This document shows, one piece after another, positions 60,628-64,000 of a stretch of DNA of 64,000 nucleotides. The stretch lies in contig NZ_BOOY01000039.1 in assembly GCF_016863475.1 (NCBI RefSeq), positions 80,502 through 144,501 of the forward strand, written 5' to 3'. Position 1 is the first letter of the stretch. Every line of letters begins with the position of its first letter. This DNA comes from Spirilliplanes yamanashiensis. GTDB taxonomy: Bacteria; Actinomycetota; Actinomycetes; Mycobacteriales; Micromonosporaceae. The position numbers were made by a program, and so were the translations under genes. The notes under the pieces are model-generated. The model ran no database searches. It saw nothing but the letters and a program-made list of their open reading frames with translations, and was not told the origin of the DNA.

Positions 60628-61455
60628 CGTTGTCAGCCTCACGTACGCCCTCGCCACGGCGCGTCAGCGCGCCCAGATCAAGGACGTCCGGCCCAGCCGT
60701 GTCCGGGGTTGGGCGAAGGACCACTCCGGCGTCCTCGGCCCGGCGACGCTGCTGGTCGCCTGCACGTACCTGAGTTCGATGTTCACGATGGCCGTGCAGG
60801 ACTGCCTGATCCCGGCCAACCCGTGCGACAGCGGCATCCGCCTGCCGTCGATCGACCGCGGTGCCCGGTCGGTCTGCCGGCCGACCAAGTCCACGGCTTG
60901 GGCGAAGCTCATGCCGGCGCGGCTGAGCCCGATGGTGTACCCGTGCGGCGGCAGCTCAAGGTGCTCCAAGGTCGCCAGCCGTTCCTCGGTCAGGTCAAGA
61001 CGAAGGCCAGCGTCCGGACGGTCGAGCTGCCGGACGTCGTGGCGGCGGCGCTCACCGCACACATGGGGGAGCGGTGCGAGCCGGTCGAGGTCGACGACGA
61101 CACGGACCGCCGCCGGCCCCAGCGGCGCGGTGCCCGTTTGCTGTTCCGGAGCGTGAACGACGAGCCGATGAACGCGGCGATGTTCTCGCGGATCTGGACG
61201 ACGGCTCGGGCGGGTGTCGGTCTGCCGCCGCGGTGGGGGATCCACGGGCTGAGGCACTACTACGCGACGGTGCTGATCCACGCGGGCGCGTCGGTCAAGA
61301 CCGTGCAGCTCGCCCTCGGGCACAGCACGCCCACCGTCACGCTCGACACCTACGTGCACGAGTGGCGGGACGTCATCGACCGGACCCGGCTGGTCGTCGA
61401 CGGGGCACTCGGCCGACGCGAAACGGCGGCCACGCGGGCGGGAAGCCCGGCGTGA
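60626..61455 (+). pseudogene. Tyrosine recombinase (phage-type integrase) remnant
   Basis: The first part encodes the core-binding domain in one frame (VRGWAKDHSGVLGPATLL, YLSSMFTMAVQDCLIPANPC), then the frame changes near PADQVHGLGEA and again at MPARLSPMVY. Between that and LKVLQGRQPFLGQVKTKASV roughly the segment holding the first catalytic Arg (GLRxGE block) is missing. The C-terminal half is intact: GIHGLRHYYATVLIHAG (His-x-x-Arg), LALGHSTPTVTLDTYVHEW (His and the Tyr nucleophile). Two frameshifts and a deletion make it inactive. Its 3' end lies in R1. Confidence 0.75.
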
Positions 61456-61494
61456 CCGCCGTTTCGCAGGTTGTACCCGATCTGTACCCAGGAT
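61381..61494 (+). repeat. Repeat R1, copy B (114 bp, att-like)
   Basis: Counterpart of 57364-57477. It covers the last 25 codons of the integrase remnant and the sequence behind its stop with two TGTACCC units. If R1 marks attachment sites, the 4.0-kb segment between copies is the integrated part. Confidence 0.75.
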
Positions 61495-61729
61495 CGCTGG
61501 CGAACCTGGAAGTGCAGGTCAGGAGCCTGTTGTGCGTCAGCAGTCGTAGAACTGACCCCCGCGATTTCCTGACCTGCGGGTCGTATGCCGAGATGGCATG
61601 TGAGCTGGGTCGACGGGCTCTACTGACTCTCGTCGTTTGCTGGTGCTTTCGCGTACGTGTTGTTCCCAATGTGTTCCAGTGGATCATGAGCCGGTGGGCA
61701 TCCCGTCGCGCAAGCTTCGCTCGGCCGGG
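61495..61729. other. Region without a supported gene
   Basis: About 235 bp with no coding pattern I can support and no tRNA-like fold. It lies between R1 copy B and the long inverted repeat. Confidence 0.4.
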
Positions 61730-61793
61730 CCGCGCCCGCCTGGTCCAGGTGGAGCGCCCCGCCGGACGTACGACCTGGACCAGGCGGGCGCGG
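61730..61793. repeat. 21-bp perfect inverted repeat
   Basis: The arm at 61730-61750 (5' CCGCGCCCGCC ... TCCAGGT) is the exact reverse complement of 61773-61793, with a 22-nt loop. Such a long perfect stem would form a very stable hairpin or mark a small mobile or recombination element. No coding frame explains it. Confidence 0.75.
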
Positions 61794-61836
61794 TCTGGTT
61801 GCCTCCGGTGCGCGATGGGTCGGCGGCGGTGGCGGC

Positions 61837-61928
61837 ATCCCGGAGTCGCCGAGGGTCCGGGGCGAGTAGCCCCGGCCGCCGGAGGCCGGTTCCGGGTCGT
61901 AGGGCCGGAGGCCCTACCCGCCGGAGGC
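61837..61928. repeat. Repeat R3, copy B (about 92 bp)
   Basis: Counterpart of 56324-56413, again covering the stop of a small minus-strand gene (61914). See copy A. Confidence 0.7.
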
Positions 61929-62159
61929 GTCTTCGGCGCGAGGCGCCGTGGAATCCTGCGGCGGCCACACCTGCGTGAAGGCAGCGGCGGGCCATCCCGA
62001 TGGGAGCTCGCGCCTGATGGTGACGTACACCGGCCCGTGCGTCGTCTGGAGCTGCCAGTCCTCAAACTGGTCGAGGTCGTGTTCGACGTAGCGCGCGAGC
62101 AGGCGGGTGAGGTCGCGCAGGTCCCCGTCGGTAAGTGCAGCGCCCGGTTGGTCCGTCAC
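61914..62159 (-). CDS. Small acidic protein of unknown function
   Basis: An 81-residue protein from GTG 62159: VTDQPGAALTDGDLRDLTRLL then ARYVEHDLDQFEDWQLQTTHG and VYVTIRRELPSGWP, ending AEDASGG. The composition suggests a compact alpha/beta fold, perhaps an immunity-, antitoxin- or adaptor-like role, but there is no homologue I can name. It is flanked by R3 downstream and R2 upstream. Confidence 0.55.
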   Translation of the reverse strand: MTDQPGAALTDGDLRDLTRLLARYVEHDLDQFEDWQLQTTHGPVYVTIRRELPSGWPAAAFTQVWPPQDSTAPRAEDASGG

Positions 62160-62209
62160 CCGAACAGCATGGCAGTTCCCTGACGTAGCGGTCTGTGTCC
62201 CTGCGCGCT

Positions 62210-62382
62210 GAGCCCCGGCTTCCTCGATGGTGAGGACGCCGGGGCTTCGGCGTGTCCGCCGGTCTCGCGGTGGCCACCGCCGGCCGCGCCGTGAGCGAAG
62301 CGGCAAGGCGCGGACGGCCGGCGGAGTGGCCCGCGCGGCGGCCCGCAGGGCCGCCCTTGAAGACGTGTGGAAAGTCCTCACC
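62210..62382 (+). repeat. Repeat R2, copy B (about 173 bp)
   Basis: Counterpart of 57482-57653, with the hairpin AGCCCCGG (62211-62218) / CCGGGGCT (62239-62246). Here it is 715 bp from R1, not 4 bp, so the two loci differ by an insertion or deletion. Confidence 0.7.
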
Positions 62383-62603
62383 CATGGAACCCGGACGGTG
62401 TCCGACAGGAAACCCGGACAGCGGTGATCCGTTGTGCGGCGGCGTTGTGGGTAGTGAACGGTGTCAGCGCTCGTCGTCCCAGGCGAGGTCAGGGCTGGTC
62501 GACGACATGTCTGGGTTTAACGCGCCGTCGTGCGCCGACTGCCCGGCACATTGTGCGGTTGCCGTCACCGCTTGTTCGGAAGGCAAGAGAGGGGATCAGG
62601 GGG
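62383..62603. other. Upstream region of the hydrolase gene
   Basis: 221 bp without a supported gene. It should contain the hydrolase promoter; I see no convincing -35/-10 pair. Confidence 0.4.
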
Positions 62604-63500
62604 GTGTTCCTAGCGTCGCAGGACGGGACGAGGCTGTTCGTCACCGTGCGCGGGCCCCGAGATGCGCCGTGGATCGTGCTGATCCACGGCCTCGGTCTGT
62701 CATCAGGTTCGTGGGATGCCGTCAGCGATCGGCTCGTCGGCGACCATCGGGTGGTTACTTATGACCTGCGTGGTCATGGCCGTAGTGAGCCGTCAGCCGA
62801 TCAGGACTATGAATTGTCGGCTCACGCCGCCGATCTGGACGCCGTGCTGTCGGCGGTGGTCGGCGACGAGGGCGCTGTCCTGGTTGGTCACAGCTTGGGC
62901 GGGGCGGTCATCCTGGCGCGCGCAGAGCGCTCGCTGCTGCGCATCAGAGGGGCCGTCTTCGTCGGCTCAGCGGGATCGGCCGTCACCGTGCCAGGGCTGC
63001 CCGGTACCGCTTTCCCGCGCCCGGTACAGCAGGCCATACGCCGGTCGTGGTTGCTGCTGTTGCAGGTGGGGGCGCAAGTGGCGGTCCGCCTCCGCGGGGT
63101 GACGTGGCTGACAAAGGTGCCGGCACGCTGGTGGGTGTTCACCGCACAGGATCCTTCGCGGGCCGTGAACCGAGCCACCGGTGAGTTCCTGCGCACCGAC
63201 CCCAATGTGCTGGCCCGTACCGCCTTGGCCAGTGTGAGCGACGACGGATCCACACGCGCGCCGCTTCTACGGGTCCCCGCCCTGATCCTGCACGGTGACC
63301 GGGACAAGCAGGCTGGCAAGGAGGATGTGCAGAAGTTGTTGGGCAGGCTGCCGGACGGGCAGCTGGTGACGCTACCCGGAGCGGGGCACATGCTACCGAC
63401 GACCGATAGCGTCGCCGTGGCCCTGCACGTGGCGGAATGGGTCCACCATGTCGCCGGCAGCGCACCCGGCTCGGAGACACCGTCGCCACCCGTGCCGTGA
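62604..63500 (+). CDS. Alpha/beta-fold hydrolase
   Basis: A 298-residue alpha/beta hydrolase with oxyanion motif LIHGLGLSSGSWD, DLRGHGRSEPS, nucleophile elbow LVGHSLGGAV (Ser), acid Asp in LILHGDRDKQA and catalytic His in GAGHMLPTTD. It resembles haloperoxidase/esterase-type enzymes; substrate unknown. I chose GTG 62604, with GGGG-rich ribosome-site-like sequence upstream and a conventional N-terminus (FLASQDGTRLF). Codon use includes many A/T-ending codons, unlike the GC-rich core genes, so recent transfer is likely. Confidence 0.88.
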   Translation: MFLASQDGTRLFVTVRGPRDAPWIVLIHGLGLSSGSWDAVSDRLVGDHRVVTYDLRGHGRSEPSADQDYELSAHAADLDAVLSAVVGDEGAVLVGHSLGGAVILARAERSLLRIRGAVFVGSAGSAVTVPGLPGTAFPRPVQQAIRRSWLLLLQVGAQVAVRLRGVTWLTKVPARWWVFTAQDPSRAVNRATGEFLRTDPNVLARTALASVSDDGSTRAPLLRVPALILHGDRDKQAGKEDVQKLLGRLPDGQLVTLPGAGHMLPTTDSVAVALHVAEWVHHVAGSAPGSETPSPPVP

Positions 63501-63681
63501 CCGTCGCATCACGCGTCGCCGCATCGCGGCGCCGGATCGCCGCCGGATCCCATCAATTCACGGTGAGATCGCCAGCACGGCGCCGACTCCTGATCGCACG
63601 CGTCCGGTTCGAAGTAGACGAATCAAGCAGTGGGCGGTGCCTGCTCGACGTTGAACCCGGCGTGCAGAACAGCCGGTGATA

Positions 63682-63716
63682 CGGGGGCGCGGGCGCCCGG
63701 CGAGCCCGGACCCCCG
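63682..63716. terminator. Hairpin downstream of the hydrolase gene
   Basis: CGGGGG (63682-63687) and CCCCCG (63711-63716) with an inner CGGGCGCCCG palindrome. Probably a terminator, although it is 180 bp after the stop. Confidence 0.35.
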
Positions 63717-63742
63717 CTGCGGTCGCCGGCCATCTACACCGC

Positions 63743-63771
63743 CGGGGTGGAGGGCTTAACCCTCCACCCCG
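63743..63771. terminator. Perfect 12-bp hairpin
   Basis: CGGGGTGGAGGG (63743-63754) and CCCTCCACCCCG (63760-63771) with loop CTTAA. A strong terminator-like structure that may end either the hydrolase transcript or a minus-strand gene entering from the right edge. Confidence 0.6.
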
Positions 63772-64000
63772 ATGGCGACGTACGCAACGGCCACGCCATC
63801 GCGCGGGTGCCGCCGACTGCTACCTTCGTCAGCTTTGGGTGGGCCGGCCCGGCGGTCATGCAGCCCACCGGCTGCAGTCAGCGGGCCGCCCTGACGGTTG
63901 TCGTAGGCCGGCGAACCCTGCGGGCTCCAGGTGATGCGACCGGTACGGTGCCGTCCAGCCTGTCAGACCCGGGTGCGGCCCTTGACGCCGGCGACGATGG
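63772..64000. other. Right-edge region
   Basis: No complete gene is supported. On the minus strand the last 38 bases read IVAGVKGRTRV then stop (63963-63965), which could be the C-terminus of a gene mostly outside the window. Confidence 0.3.

Noticed and set aside
61495..61729. tRNA gene as integration target
   Set aside because: No cloverleaf, T-loop or CCA-like end could be found near either R1 copy.
63501..63679. Arg-rich ORF after the hydrolase
   Set aside because: Composition and frame are those of a random GC-rich stretch; no start signal.

Overview
The window is chromosomal DNA from a very GC-rich actinobacterium. Mycothiol-type (MDMPI) and F420-type enzymes, a glnA2/glnE neighbourhood, a Micromonosporaceae-style pilin-like lectin and many GTG-started, leaderless genes point to the Micromonosporaceae. 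That placement is an inference, because no rRNA or ribosomal protein marker is present. I see no rRNA, tRNA or CRISPR array.

Layout. 0-5.3 kb: LacI regulator, DUF4232-like lipoprotein, M15 peptidase, methyltransferase, aspartate-semialdehyde dehydrogenase, SDR. 5.3-9.9 kb: a small conserved protein, a 594-residue histone-H1-like protein, an RNB ribonuclease, a membrane protein and a VOC protein. 9.9-21.1 kb: a nitrogen/cofactor core of panB, glutamine-dependent nadE, glnA2, a DUF350 protein, a WYL regulator with a VOC protein, a glutamine amidotransferase, glnE and a polytopic membrane protein. 21.1-27.7 kb: zinc alcohol dehydrogenase with a partner protein, an LPxTG-anchored esterase-like-phytase protein, a SigB/F-type sigma factor, an APH-like kinase and an SRPBCC protein. 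27.7-31.7 kb: nhaA and an ABC-2 exporter, each preceded by the same 24-nt element directly downstream of a -10 box. 31.7-35 kb: a divergent arsenic-type locus (ArsR; ArsO-like flavoprotein with Cys-Cys pairs; MFS). 35-41.5 kb: lipoprotein plus Tat-exported haem peroxidase, AraC regulator, YdjM-like membrane protein, pilin-like ricin lectin. 41.5-48.8 kb: histidine kinase, two RibD-like reductases, FGGY kinase, a second (NH3-type) NAD synthetase, MmcQ/YjbR, DUF2269-like pair and TetR. 48.8-56.1 kb: a secreted 13-repeat RCC1 protein divergent from a TasA-like protein, a frameshifted META-like gene, an MDMPI enzyme, a decayed F420/PPOX gene and a YtrA-type GntR-ABC operon with a perfect 12+12 bp operator.

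From about 56.1 kb to the end the DNA is accessory. It has lower GC, a tyrosine-integrase remnant without its N-terminal catalytic part, three families of imperfect direct repeats (about 114, 172 and 90 bp, each in two copies), a long perfect inverted repeat, and a TetR/quinone-oxidoreductase/F420-reductase cassette whose promoter carries a palindrome between -35 and -10. An alpha/beta hydrolase with foreign-looking codon use follows.

The signals I rate highest are the duplicated 5'-leader shared by nhaA and the neighbouring ABC exporter (candidate structured RNA or co-regulation site), the RCC1/TasA-like secreted pair, the Cys-pair arsenic flavoprotein with mirror-image ArsR boxes, the H1-like protein, and the repeat-rich broken integrative element.
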